Positions 27,401 to 34,886 of a stretch of DNA of 50,846 nt are shown one piece after another. A model generated the notes under the pieces. That model was not told the DNA's origin, searched no databases, and saw only the letters and a list, made by a program, of their open reading frames with translations. The stretch comes from JAYVSZ01 sp043774925 (lineage in GTDB: Bacteria; Pseudomonadota; Gammaproteobacteria; Burkholderiales; Methylophilaceae). A program made the position numbers and the translations under genes. Each line of letters begins with the position of its first letter. Within the stretch, counting starts at the first letter, position 1. The stretch spans positions 1-50,846 of the forward strand of contig JAYVSZ010000020.1 of NCBI GenBank assembly GCA_043774925.1. Direction: 5' to 3'.

Positions 27401-29539
27401 GATGATTTGCGCGGGATCTAAAATGGCTTTTTTGTCGAGCACGCCATTCAAAAACGTTTCAACTTTTGCCGCAACTTCGCCTAAACCAACCAAGCCGACT
27501 GTGCGTCCGCTGCCCTTCAACGTGTGGAAGCTGCGGCGTATTTCAACCAGCGGCTCGTTTGCGCTTGCATTCACGCGCAAGGCCTGCAAGTTTTGTGCAA
27601 TGTGCGCCAGCACTTCCTCAGCTTCCGTAAGATAAATATCCAATAATTCAGCATCAAAAGCTTGATCTAGTATTTTTTCGGCATCGCCAGCATCAAGCAC
27701 TGATGCGGCTTCTAGGGCATCATCATCTACCGCTGCAGTGGCTTTATTCGCTTCTGTTGCTTGCTCGACGACTGGTTTTTCATGCGGTTTAACTTCCACG
27801 CCAGCCGAGGCAAGCAAACTATTCAGGCGCTCCAATGCGCCTTCTAGCGCAGTTTCAAACTGCGGTCGAACATTGGGCATTTCATCGGCGTATAAGCCAA
27901 CCATACTCAAGCTCTCCGCTACCAGCTCAAAGTCCGCTTGATTTACTTTGTAGTTATCTTGTTGAAAATATTGAATAAAATGTCCACTTGCATTGACAAT
28001 ATTCATGGGTATCGGCAAGCTTAACATGTCAAAAATCGCTGCCACTTGTTTGATCGGTTTTGTTGCCAACGACAGTGGTGATTTTTCTGTAGGATTACGA
28101 AAGAAGGTATCCAGCGCTTGCTCCACCACTTTTAACGAAGCATTAATATCTTTCACCACGGCAATTAACGTGTCACGGTCCAGATCGCCAGTGCGATCAC
28201 TTTCCAGTTGGTCGTAATTTAAGCCAGAGGCAATCGCCTCCAAGCGCTTAATTTCATACAACAAGCTTTGAATGCTATCTGCATCTAAATGCTGATAATG
28301 GCTATACGAGCTATCTAGCAAATGCAGCGCGGAGGCCACTTCTATCAATGCGGCGTGGTTTACTTTGGTTTTGTCGTCACGCAGGATATTGCTGGCTTGT
28401 TGCAAGGAGGTAATTAAATCTACCACCACTATTTGGCTGATTTTTTTTGCTAAATCTTGGCTTACACCTAATTTATCTGCAAACTTGGTAATGAGCACAT
28501 TGTCCAAATTGACTAGCGCGTGGTCGTCATCGATATCCAACTTACCAAAATCAATGCTATTAGATACTTCATCCCAAATCTCACGCAGGCTTTCTAGCTC
28601 ACCTTTTAATTGCTCAATAACGGCCAATTCATTGGCATCTGCCACGGACGCATTCACACGAACGCTAGATTTTTTATCCACCGCGCTGTCGAGCTCGAAC
28701 ACTTCTTTCACTTTTAAAACGGTGTCTTTGTCGATTTCGCTAATCGCAACAAAATACAAAATATCACGCAGCAAATTGTTGTGCGGCTTATTGATACCAT
28801 CTGTTAATTGGCGCAATTCTTGGTCTAAACGGCGCAGTAGTTTTTTTGCAGATGCATTTTCCGCAATCGCCGGCAATTCTAAGGTCTCGGTAAATGCGCT
28901 GGCCGCCCACCACAAGGTTTTTATGCTGCTTTTATGCTGCGCTTGGCTGACATTGCTCACCGCATCGCGCATGTTCTCTACTGCGCTTGTTTGCTTGGTT
29001 TGCAGCCAACTGAGTAGTGACTTTTGATATTGCAAACGCTGTTCAACGATATATTTTGCGTAATCTTCATCGCTAAATTCTTTGCTTGGAATGTCTTTAG
29101 GCGCGCTATTGCTGGTATCGGGGAAGAATAATTCACTTTCCTCGATGGTTTCACCCTGCGCGAGTACGATTGGATTGAGCACTGAGTACAAGCGCAGCGG
29201 AATATCTGGCGCGCCATTGAGCAGTTCTTGGATGTAATATTTAAGGGTTTTAACCGCCTTGATAAAAGCTTCCACCATATCTGGCGTGGCTTCTAGCATT
29301 TTTTTCTCTAGCTTAGATGCCAGCTTTTCTAGCTCGTCGCAAAAACGTTTGCAGCCTTCCAAACCCACCATGTCCAGCGCGCCAGAGGCCTGATACAAAT
29401 AGGTTTGCGAAAAACGCATCACCGCTGTGTCATGAATATTGCTCTGCACCGATGCCAAATTTTCAAGCACAGAGTCAAGTGCTTGATTTATCTCATCTTT
29501 AACCCAAGTTAATGGGCCTATGTCAAAATCTTCAGACAC
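24476..29539 (-). CDS. chpA: ChpA-like hybrid chemotaxis kinase (Hpt-CheA-CheW-REC)
   Basis: 1687 residues, shorter than the roughly 2470 of P. aeruginosa ChpA. GTG start with AGGAA upstream. The N-terminal 600 residues are helical and FimL/ChpA-like. A canonical Hpt with RRSFHTLKGSGRTVG (His near 670) follows. A degenerate Hpt-like segment with AVHTLASNALAAEF is near 821, and another canonical Hpt with LQRSLHTLKGSARMAG near 1001. The CheA core has a dimerisation helix (RLINEAGEISIIRSRM), HATPase with LEHLLRNAVAHGIELPGER near 1276 and SDDGAGV, a CheW-like domain (about 1400-1550) and a C-terminal receiver (about 1560-1687) with DIILTDIEMPRMDG. It phosphorylates PilG/PilH in response to PilJ and so controls type IV pilus extension or retraction. 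Last gene of the pil operon. Confidence 0.93.
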   Translation of the reverse strand: MSEDFDIGPLTWVKDEINQALDSVLENLASVQSNIHDTAVMRFSQTYLYQASGALDMVGLEGCKRFCDELEKLASKLEKKMLEATPDMVEAFIKAVKTLKYYIQELLNGAPDIPLRLYSVLNPIVLAQGETIEESELFFPDTSNSAPKDIPSKEFSDEDYAKYIVEQRLQYQKSLLSWLQTKQTSAVENMRDAVSNVSQAQHKSSIKTLWWAASAFTETLELPAIAENASAKKLLRRLDQELRQLTDGINKPHNNLLRDILYFVAISEIDKDTVLKVKEVFELDSAVDKKSSVRVNASVADANELAVIEQLKGELESLREIWDEVSNSIDFGKLDIDDDHALVNLDNVLITKFADKLGVSQDLAKKISQIVVVDLITSLQQASNILRDDKTKVNHAALIEVASALHLLDSSYSHYQHLDADSIQSLLYEIKRLEAIASGLNYDQLESDRTGDLDRDTLIAVVKDINASLKVVEQALDTFFRNPTEKSPLSLATKPIKQVAAIFDMLSLPIPMNIVNASGHFIQYFQQDNYKVNQADFELVAESLSMVGLYADEMPNVRPQFETALEGALERLNSLLASAGVEVKPHEKPVVEQATEANKATAAVDDDALEAASVLDAGDAEKILDQAFDAELLDIYLTEAEEVLAHIAQNLQALRVNASANEPLVEIRRSFHTLKGSGRTVGLVGLGEVAAKVETFLNGVLDKKAILDPAQIIKIEEITGAFAHWAAELRADDQVYVAQAHWLEKVAALSSPVAGKAKHKAEAKPAKKAEEHVLIGGTRKLSKALYDIFMNESMQNLTILEQDVAKVTESKASKPAKAARQAVHTLASNALAAEFTPMGELCRAVEHWLDETTSSWTSQHLDLYTSSVKNIAGMWQKISELKNPRAAKSLIKVLTEATEQARQNKALNVDFDAMSLAEQEMAAEAAEIAETDIAGSEVADIELKLVTESRTFNAESADVDQELLTMFIDEAHEILPEIGSELRAWRSDPKTKSHPEALQRSLHTLKGSARMAGQLALGDIAHGFEEQVVRALKHAPTPDDFENMFVDLDKIGGYFEKSVEEAPEETTQAANNDDPQPSGRAKDRKAQFLRMRADTLDRLINEAGEISIIRSRMDRELLGFKQSSSDLTESLQRLRGYLRELEIEAESQMQSRMSILQEANETFDPLEFDRFTRLQELTRMIAESVNDVGTIQNGLLSNLNHTEAALQQQNRMNRDLQQGLMGVRMLPFKQIADRMQRIVRQTARELKKSVDLVIIGEDTEVDRSVLDKLGAPLEHLLRNAVAHGIELPGERKMHGKAEMGTIRLEVRTQNDEIHLTISDDGAGVNLKKVKEIAIKNKLLSQDAEVTEQALLSVIFEAGFSTSDKVSQISGRGVGLDVVRNDISGLGGRVDLTSEYNKGTAFNIFLPVTQSVAQALLVRAGTSIYALPVALIEQAQKIKRNELIAAYAAGEINWSGTKYPLHHLAKLLDHHDHQVEDGTYTSLLLLRSGAYNIALHIDEVIGNQEVVMKPIGVQLARVPGIVGATVTGDGSIVLIINPVQIANREILSAGNVSVKSVKRAEKVVAKVRALVVDDSLTMRKVLGRLLEREGYEVLVAKDGMDAMQLLQETTPDIILTDIEMPRMDGFGLARNIRDDARTKDTPLIMISSRTADKHRNMAREIGVNAFFGKPVSDDDLIESMKELLQNRK

Positions 29540-29569
29540 TTAATCGAGTTCCTATTTATCCGAATTAAA

Positions 29570-31312
29570 TTATGACAACTTAAAGCCGGCAACCGATTGG
29601 CGCAGCTCCGCAGCCAGCTTGTTCAATTGCCCAACTGATTCCGCCGTTTGTTTTGTGCCTTGCGTAGTAAGCGTAGTAATTTCTTGAATTTGCACCATGT
29701 TTTGCGTCACTTGCGTCGCCGCATCGGTTTGCGTTTCTGTCGCAGTAGAAATCGACTGAATCAAGCGTGCCAAGTTATTGGTCACCGTTTCAATTTCGGT
29801 GAGTGCTTTACCAGCAGCGTCCGATAATCGCGCACCTTCAACAACACCTTCGGTAGATTTTTCCATCGCCGCCACCGCGCTATTGGTATCGGTTTGAATC
29901 GTTTTCACAATCGCGCTAATTTGTTTGGTGGCTTCCGATGAGCGTTCCGCCAAGCGCTGCACCTCTTCCGCAACCACCGTAAAGCCGCGACCTGCTTCGC
30001 CCGCTGATGCTGCTTGAATCGCCGCGTTAAGTGCCAAAATATTGGTTTGCTCGGTAATGTCCGAAATCAGCTCCACAATTTCGCCAATCTCTTGCGAGCT
30101 TTCGCCCAAGCGTTTGATTCGTTTTGATGTTTCCTGAATCTGTTCACGAATACCATTCATACCCGCAATGGTATTTTGCACCGCTTGCGAGCCCTGTGTC
30201 GCCGCTTGTAATGAGCGTTGCGCCACTTCCGCCGCTTGCGCCGCGTTACCTGACACTTGCTTAATTGAAGTGGTCATATAACTAACCGCTTCAGAAGTTG
30301 AAGTAATTTGCTCTTGCTGCATTTGCGCCGCTTCCAGCAAGGCAACCGAGGTGCTTTGTGCCTCGCCAGTGGCCGAGTTAACCTGCTCAGAGGCACGGTT
30401 AATTTCCGTCACCACGCTGCGTAAGCTGTCAATCGTATAGTTAATCGAATCCGCAATCGCGCCCGTAATATTCTCTTTTACCTGCGCGTGCACAGTTAAA
30501 TCGCCTTCCGACAAGTCGCCCATTTCATCCAGCAAATCCAACACCGCCATTTGGTTGTTTTGGCCATCTTGCTCCAGCGCATTTATCGCAGTGGCTGTCG
30601 CATTGGCTTGGCGCTTGCCAAACACATAAATCGCCACGATAATGGCCGCTGCCAGCAAGGCTAAGCCAATAAAGAGTGTCTGTAAAAGCTTATTAGCATT
30701 ATCGGCAATCTTTTCAGATTCATCTCTTAACGCCAAGCCTAATATATTTGCGGTTTGCAGGCTAACCTCATACACCTGCCTAAGTTCACCCAAAGCCACT
30801 AGTGCTAAATTGACATCGTTGGCATCAATTGCTGGTACAAATTTTGTATTATAGACATAGAAAAAATTTTCACCTGTTTTTGTCAACGCTGTATATTTAG
30901 CTATTAATGCCGCTGGTACTTTAGCTTTATCATGTGCATCCCATCTACCTTTTGCGTCTAAAAAAAGTTGCTCATACAGGTTATGTGTTTTAAAGTGATC
31001 TTCTATTGCCTTTGCGTCACCAGAAACGAGTGCAAAATACATGCTGTTGGCATTTGCATAGGCATCTACCACGTACAAAGGCGGTGGCAAAATTTCTCTC
31101 CGCAAATCTTGTGCAGCCTTAATCTGATTAAACATGGGGCCGTTAATACGCACTTGCTGAATGGCATAAAACGCCAAGGCCATAAACAAAAGCAAGCCAA
31201 CAATAGGGACAAGCACTTGTTTTAAGCCTGTGTTGCCGCCGCTGCCCATGCTTGCGTTTTTAGAAAACAGTGATTTAAATTTACCTATTATTGCCTGAAT
31301 ATTAAGTGCCAT
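29570..31312 (-). CDS. pilJ: Twitching-motility methyl-accepting chemotaxis protein PilJ
   Basis: 580 residues. Membrane helices at about 32-53 and 210-234 flank a helical periplasmic sensor. HAMP-like linkers and a long cytoplasmic coiled coil follow, with the kinase-contact tip QTNILALNAAIQAASAGEAGRGFTVVAEEVQRLAERS; the IQA in place of IEA is typical of PilJ. It relays a pilus- or surface-derived signal to the CheW-like PilI and to ChpA. No CheR-docking pentapeptide is seen at the C terminus (ends AGFKLS). AAGGGAAA precedes the ATG. It lies between pilI and chpA in the pilGHIJ-chpA order. Confidence 0.94.
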   Translation of the reverse strand: MALNIQAIIGKFKSLFSKNASMGSGGNTGLKQVLVPIVGLLLFMALAFYAIQQVRINGPMFNQIKAAQDLRREILPPPLYVVDAYANANSMYFALVSGDAKAIEDHFKTHNLYEQLFLDAKGRWDAHDKAKVPAALIAKYTALTKTGENFFYVYNTKFVPAIDANDVNLALVALGELRQVYEVSLQTANILGLALRDESEKIADNANKLLQTLFIGLALLAAAIIVAIYVFGKRQANATATAINALEQDGQNNQMAVLDLLDEMGDLSEGDLTVHAQVKENITGAIADSINYTIDSLRSVVTEINRASEQVNSATGEAQSTSVALLEAAQMQQEQITSTSEAVSYMTTSIKQVSGNAAQAAEVAQRSLQAATQGSQAVQNTIAGMNGIREQIQETSKRIKRLGESSQEIGEIVELISDITEQTNILALNAAIQAASAGEAGRGFTVVAEEVQRLAERSSEATKQISAIVKTIQTDTNSAVAAMEKSTEGVVEGARLSDAAGKALTEIETVTNNLARLIQSISTATETQTDAATQVTQNMVQIQEITTLTTQGTKQTAESVGQLNKLAAELRQSVAGFKLS

Positions 31313-31376
31313 GTTGTTTCCCTTAACCTAATAAAGTTTATTAAGTGTTTGTAAATTCTTATATTTTAATGAAAAG

Positions 31377-31901
31377 TTATATTGCATACGGTGTTGCAAA
31401 TTCTTTGGAGCGCACCAGTTTATCGCAATCCAACACATGCCAAACACGCTTTTCCTCGTCTTCGTAGATGTCTGCTTTAAAGCAAATACTGTCTGTTTCT
31501 TGTTCTTCGCGCTTGGTCAGCTTGTCTAAACTGCGCAAACCAATCAGCCTATCTGCCAAAAACGCTACATTGGCCGATATGCCCTCACCGATAAGCAGCA
31601 GGCGGGTGTTAGAGGACATGCTGGTAAATTTTTGCTCTAACATTTGTGCTAAATCGTTAATGGCGTACAACACGCCGCGCACGTTTGACATGCCCAAAAA
31701 CCAGGGCTTAACCAACGGTACGGGCTGAATTTCTAACGCGGGCAAAGTTTCGGTAATTTCCTGTAAATCAATCAACACGTTTTTGTTGCCAATCACCACG
31801 CCCAAATAGCCTGCGGGCGCCATAGCATCGGCGCTTTTAGCACTTTCAATTCTATCTAAAATGCTTTTTTGGTAATCGCGTAGCTGGATTTCTTTAGCCA
31901 T
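31377..31901 (-). CDS. pilI: CheW-like adaptor protein PilI
   Basis: 174 residues, a single CheW domain: YLGVVIGNKNVLIDLQEITETLP, WFLGMSNVRGVLYAINDLAQML, LLLIGEGISANVAFLADRLIGLRSL. It couples the PilJ receptor array to the ChpA kinase at the cell pole. Gene order (pilH upstream, pilJ downstream) and length match PilI of the Pil-Chp system. Confidence 0.92.
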   Translation of the reverse strand: MAKEIQLRDYQKSILDRIESAKSADAMAPAGYLGVVIGNKNVLIDLQEITETLPALEIQPVPLVKPWFLGMSNVRGVLYAINDLAQMLEQKFTSMSSNTRLLLIGEGISANVAFLADRLIGLRSLDKLTKREEQETDSICFKADIYEDEEKRVWHVLDCDKLVRSKEFATPYAI

Positions 31902-31963
31902 TGACTTTTATTCCGCTTAATAATTAACCTAGTTATTAATTAAATGAGTTAAAACGTATTCAA

Positions 31964-32326
31964 TTAAAATTTGGCGAGCAGCGCTTTTAAATCGGCTTTA
32001 GCAATAGGCTTTTGAATGCAATCTTTTGCGCCCATTTTAGCCGCCCATGAATGATCCGTGACTTGTAATTTTCCCGAGCATAAGATGATTGGAATATCCG
32101 CCGTTGCTGGGTCTTTAGTGAGCGAGCGTGTCGCCTGAAAGCCACTCAAACCCGTCATAATGATGTCCATAATGATTAAATCTGGCTTAATGCTTGCCGC
32201 TTTTTCTACACAAGCTTCGCCGCTTTCCAGCGCAATGACTTTGTAGCCTTCGTCTTCCAACATTTCCGTTAGATAAAACCGGTCGGTGGATGAATCATCC
32301 ACGATTAACACTTTGCTTATGGCCAT
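31964..32326 (-). CDS. pilH: Twitching-motility response regulator PilH
   Basis: 120 residues, one receiver domain: DD at 10-11, phosphoacceptor D54 in PDLIIMDIIMTGLSGFQATR, CSGK near the switch residue, K in CIQKPIAKAD. The DIIMTGLSGFQATRSLTKD segment is a PilH feature. In Pseudomonas PilH opposes PilG, either as a phosphate sink or by acting on PilT-driven retraction. Strong AGGAGAG Shine-Dalgarno just before the ATG. 86 nt separates it from pilG, with nothing recognisable in the gap. Confidence 0.92.
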   Translation of the reverse strand: MAISKVLIVDDSSTDRFYLTEMLEDEGYKVIALESGEACVEKAASIKPDLIIMDIIMTGLSGFQATRSLTKDPATADIPIILCSGKLQVTDHSWAAKMGAKDCIQKPIAKADLKALLAKF

Positions 32327-32412
32327 TTTTCTCTCCTAAATGATGCGTTATGCAATTATTTATATACGATTACTTTGTGTATGTTGTTTTTTGCATCAAA
32401 ATTTTAATGTCG

Positions 32413-32805
32413 CTACTCTTTTGCGTAGCTATTCACAGCCTCTACTAAACTTTCTTGCGTGAAAGGCTTGGTTAAATACTGGTCAGAACCCGCCATGCGG
32501 CCACGCGCACGGTCAAATAAACCATCTTTACTAGAAAGCATGATAACGGGAATCGTTTTAAAACGGGCATTGCGCTTAATCAGCGCACAGGTTTGATAGC
32601 CATCCAAGCGCGGCATCATAATATCGACAAAAATCACTTGCGGAAGCTGGTCGGCAATCTTGGCAAGCGCGTCAAAGCCGTCTTCCGCCAGTATTACCTC
32701 GCAGCCCGCCGCCTTCAGAAACAGCTCTGCGCTGCGGCGAATAGTGTTGCTATCGTCGATGACCATGACTTTTGTACCAGCCACTTTAGCTTGAGCCTGC
32801 GCCAC
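32413..32805 (-). CDS. pilG: Twitching-motility response regulator PilG
   Basis: 130 residues, one receiver: DD at 17-18, phosphoacceptor D61 in PQVIFVDIMMPRLDGYQTC, SSKDGLFDRARGRMAGSDQYLTKPF near the end, as in PilG. GTG start with a strong AAGGGGA 6 nt upstream. PilG-phosphate promotes pilus extension through PilB and links to cAMP or c-di-GMP control in relatives. First gene of the operon; its promoter must lie in the divergent region shared with the FIST gene. Confidence 0.92.
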   Translation of the reverse strand: MAQAQAKVAGTKVMVIDDSNTIRRSAELFLKAAGCEVILAEDGFDALAKIADQLPQVIFVDIMMPRLDGYQTCALIKRNARFKTIPVIMLSSKDGLFDRARGRMAGSDQYLTKPFTQESLVEAVNSYAKE

Positions 32806-32834
32806 TTTTTTCCCCTTAGTTATAAAACAACTAA

Positions 32835-32950
32835 ATTATATAAGAATTTGCAAAAAAAATTGCAATCTATGCTACTAACCTATATATTACACTTAAACTA
32901 TTGCAAAAATTGCTTTACTTTATAATACTTATTTTGCGATAATTTGCAAT
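32835..32950. promoter_or_regulatory. Divergent control region between pilG and the FIST gene
   Basis: The stretch from 32806 to 33077 has no gene. It contains minus-strand TATAAT (32835-32840) for pilG and plus-strand TATAAT (32921-32926) for the FIST gene, each with a poor -35. Four copies of the palindrome TTGCAA lie at 32848, 32860, 32901 and 32944. Two are 8-bp palindromes (TTTGCAAA, ATTGCAAT), and the last two flank the plus-strand -10. They look like operator half-repeats for a regulator shared by both genes, but this is inference and the region is AT-rich. Confidence 0.45.
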
Positions 32951-33065
32951 ACCTTAGCAAGCATTCATGCTAAGGTACTTTAATAATATAAAATAAAAAC
33001 AAGAAGTATTAATGAAGCGCAAGTAAAGCACATGCAAAAACTTGCATGTGTAACTTCTTAAAAGG
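32950..33065 (+). promoter_or_regulatory. Hairpin-rich leader of the FIST gene
   Basis: Two strong inverted repeats precede the start codon: TACCTTAGCA/TGCTAAGGTA at 32950-32977 (10 bp, 8-nt loop) and CACATGCAA/TTGCATGTG at 33029-33050 (9 bp, 4-nt loop). The second is enclosed by AAGAAGT (33001-33007) pairing with ACTTCTT (33053-33059). This larger structure ends next to the AAAAGG Shine-Dalgarno at 33060-33065. Neither hairpin is followed by a T tract, so they are not simple terminators. A role in translation or mRNA stability is likely; no known riboswitch class was recognised. Confidence 0.5.
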
Positions 33066-33077
33066 TTTTTATTTAAT

Positions 33078-34232
33078 ATGATCATTGCCCAAGAGTCTGT
33101 CGGTTCGAAATCGACGCTTAAAGACTTACCCGGAATATCCCCGCTCGCATCGGCCAACTTAGTACTAGTATTTGGCTCTGTAAAGCGCTTTAACGAGGGC
33201 AAGCTTCAAAGCACGCTAAAGGCGCGCTACCCCACTGCACAAATCGTCGGCTGTACTACATCGGGCGAAATTAGCCCGACTGGCGTATATGACGACAGCA
33301 TTCAAATTACCGCCATTCAATGGCAAAAAGTGATGCAGCGCGTCGCCAGTGCCAAAATTGCAGGTATGCAAGATTCATTCGACACTGGCGTTGGCTTGGC
33401 TAAACAGCTAAAAGCCGATAGTCTGCGTACCGTACTTTTGATTTCCGACGGCCTTAATACCAACGGCTCGGAACTGTTAAAAGGCTTTCAGGCGATTTTG
33501 GGCGATGTGCCCATTATTGGCGGCTTGGCGGGCGATGGCGGTGCGTTTACCAAAACCTTGCAAATTTACAACGACACTATTTCTAGCAACATGGCCATTG
33601 CCATTGGCCTGTATGGCGATGCGCTGGTCATGTCTAGCGGCGCACTTGGCGGCTGGAGGCCTTATGGTCCACCACGCGCCGTGACAAAATCAGAGAAAAA
33701 CGTGGTGTACGAGCTAGATGGCAAACCTGCATTGCCGCTTTATAGAATGTATATCGGCGAGGCGTTTGCGCGCGGCTTACCTGGCACCGGCTTGAGATTC
33801 CCATTAGCTGTCATTGAAGAAGGCAAACGCGATGTGGAAAAAATTCGAACATTGGGCGGATTTAATGTAAAAGACAACAGCTTGACTTTCTTCGGCAACG
33901 TAGAAGAAGGCACCACTGTGCGTTTGTGCCAAACCAACCACGGCCGCTTGGTAGAAGGCGCTGGCGCTGCCGCACAATTGGTACTGGATGGACTTAGCGA
34001 CCATAAAACCAATCAAACAGGTTTGGCCTTATGTGTGAGCTGCGTCGGCCGCAAAGGCGTGATGGCAGAACAAGTCGGCGATGAAGTGAAATTGGTGCGG
34101 CAGATTTTAGGGCCGCAAACCAGCGTAACTGGTTTTTATTCCTACGGCGAGCTGGCGCCACGCCCTAACACCAACGATAGCGTATTGCACAACCAAACCA
34201 TGACCATTGGCTATTTAAGCGAGACCATTTAA
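33078..34232 (+). CDS. Stand-alone FIST domain sensor protein
   Basis: 384 residues with FIST_N (about 25-225) followed by FIST_C (about 225-375) and nothing else. Recognisable parts are IVGCTTSGEISPTGVYDDSI, PIIGGLAGDGGAF, MSSGALGGWRPYGPP, FVKG-like PLYRMYIGEAF, RTLGGFNVKDNSLTFFGNVEEGTTVRLC, ALCVSCVGRKGVM and TGFYSYGELAP. FIST domains sense small ligands. The same two-domain, roughly 390-residue architecture includes NosP, a haem-binding nitric oxide sensor, but haem binding cannot be read here. It lies divergent from the pil-chp operon, so it may feed a signal to it (inference). No transmembrane segment or signal peptide is seen. The Shine-Dalgarno is 12 nt from ATG, a long spacing. Confidence 0.88.
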   Translation: MIIAQESVGSKSTLKDLPGISPLASANLVLVFGSVKRFNEGKLQSTLKARYPTAQIVGCTTSGEISPTGVYDDSIQITAIQWQKVMQRVASAKIAGMQDSFDTGVGLAKQLKADSLRTVLLISDGLNTNGSELLKGFQAILGDVPIIGGLAGDGGAFTKTLQIYNDTISSNMAIAIGLYGDALVMSSGALGGWRPYGPPRAVTKSEKNVVYELDGKPALPLYRMYIGEAFARGLPGTGLRFPLAVIEEGKRDVEKIRTLGGFNVKDNSLTFFGNVEEGTTVRLCQTNHGRLVEGAGAAAQLVLDGLSDHKTNQTGLALCVSCVGRKGVMAEQVGDEVKLVRQILGPQTSVTGFYSYGELAPRPNTNDSVLHNQTMTIGYLSETI

Positions 34233-34260
34233 GTAAAGTTGTTGCTAGTTTTGTGGTTTT

Positions 34261-34292
34261 AAAAAAGCACCTACGCAACTAGGTGCTTTTTT
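34261..34292 (+). terminator. Rho-independent terminator of the FIST gene
   Basis: A perfect 13-bp stem AAAAAAGCACCTA / TAGGTGCTTTTTT with a 6-nt loop, 28 nt after the FIST stop. The A-rich and T-rich arms make it potentially bidirectional. It separates the FIST gene from tpx. The rest of the 34233-34375 gap holds the presumed tpx promoter, with only a weak TATCAT -10 visible. Confidence 0.92.
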
Positions 34293-34375
34293 GTTTTATT
34301 AGAAGCTTTTTGTTTTAGGCATTTTGTTTTATCATAGCTGGCTAGTGCAAAGCATATTATTAAAAAGGAAAAATG

Positions 34376-34879
34376 ATGTCTAATTCAGTTACCCTCAAGG
34401 GCAATCCAGTGGATGTTGCAGGCAATTTGCCTAAAGTTGGCAGCACAGCACCTAATTTCACCTTAGTTGATAAAGCATTGGCCGATGTCACGCTTGATAG
34501 CTATGCAGGCAAGCGCAAAGTGTTGAATATATTTCCAAGCGTCGATACGCCCACCTGCGCAGCATCGATTCGCGCGTTTAACAAGCTTGCCGCAAGCATG
34601 GATAACACCGTTGTACTTAACGTCTCTGCCGATTTACCTTTTGCACAAACACGCTTTTGCGCGGCAGAAGGCATCGAAAACGTTGCCAATTTATCTAGCA
34701 TGCGCGGCCGTGACTTTTTAATGAATTACGGCGTGTTAATTTATAGCAGCAAATTGGCTGGCTTATGTGCTCGCGCTGTGATTTTGATTGATGAAAACAA
34801 CGTTGTTAAATATGTGGAATTAGTACCAGAAATTGCTGACGAGCCTAATTACGATGCAGTTTTAGCAGCACTCAAGTAG
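34376..34879 (+). CDS. tpx: Thiol peroxidase Tpx
   Basis: 167 residues from the second of two adjacent ATGs. AGGA lies 6 nt before it, whereas the first ATG has only 3 nt of spacing, and the alignment with E. coli Tpx then is residue for residue at the N terminus. Peroxidatic Cys61 in SVDTPTCAAS and resolving Cys95 in QTRFCAAEG match the atypical 2-Cys Tpx pair. Also present are VLNIFPS, VLNVSADLPFAQ and RAVILIDENNVV. The enzyme reduces H2O2 and alkyl hydroperoxides with thioredoxin. It is followed after 7 nt by the glycosyltransferase operon, perhaps by read-through only. Confidence 0.95.
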   Translation: MSNSVTLKGNPVDVAGNLPKVGSTAPNFTLVDKALADVTLDSYAGKRKVLNIFPSVDTPTCAASIRAFNKLAASMDNTVVLNVSADLPFAQTRFCAAEGIENVANLSSMRGRDFLMNYGVLIYSSKLAGLCARAVILIDENNVVKYVELVPEIADEPNYDAVLAALK

Positions 34880-34886
34880 CATTAGC

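Noticed and set aside
31917..31943. AT-rich imperfect palindrome between pilH and pilI
   Set aside because: Only TAAC/GTTA pairs exactly; the rest is mismatched, as expected by chance in AT-rich DNA.
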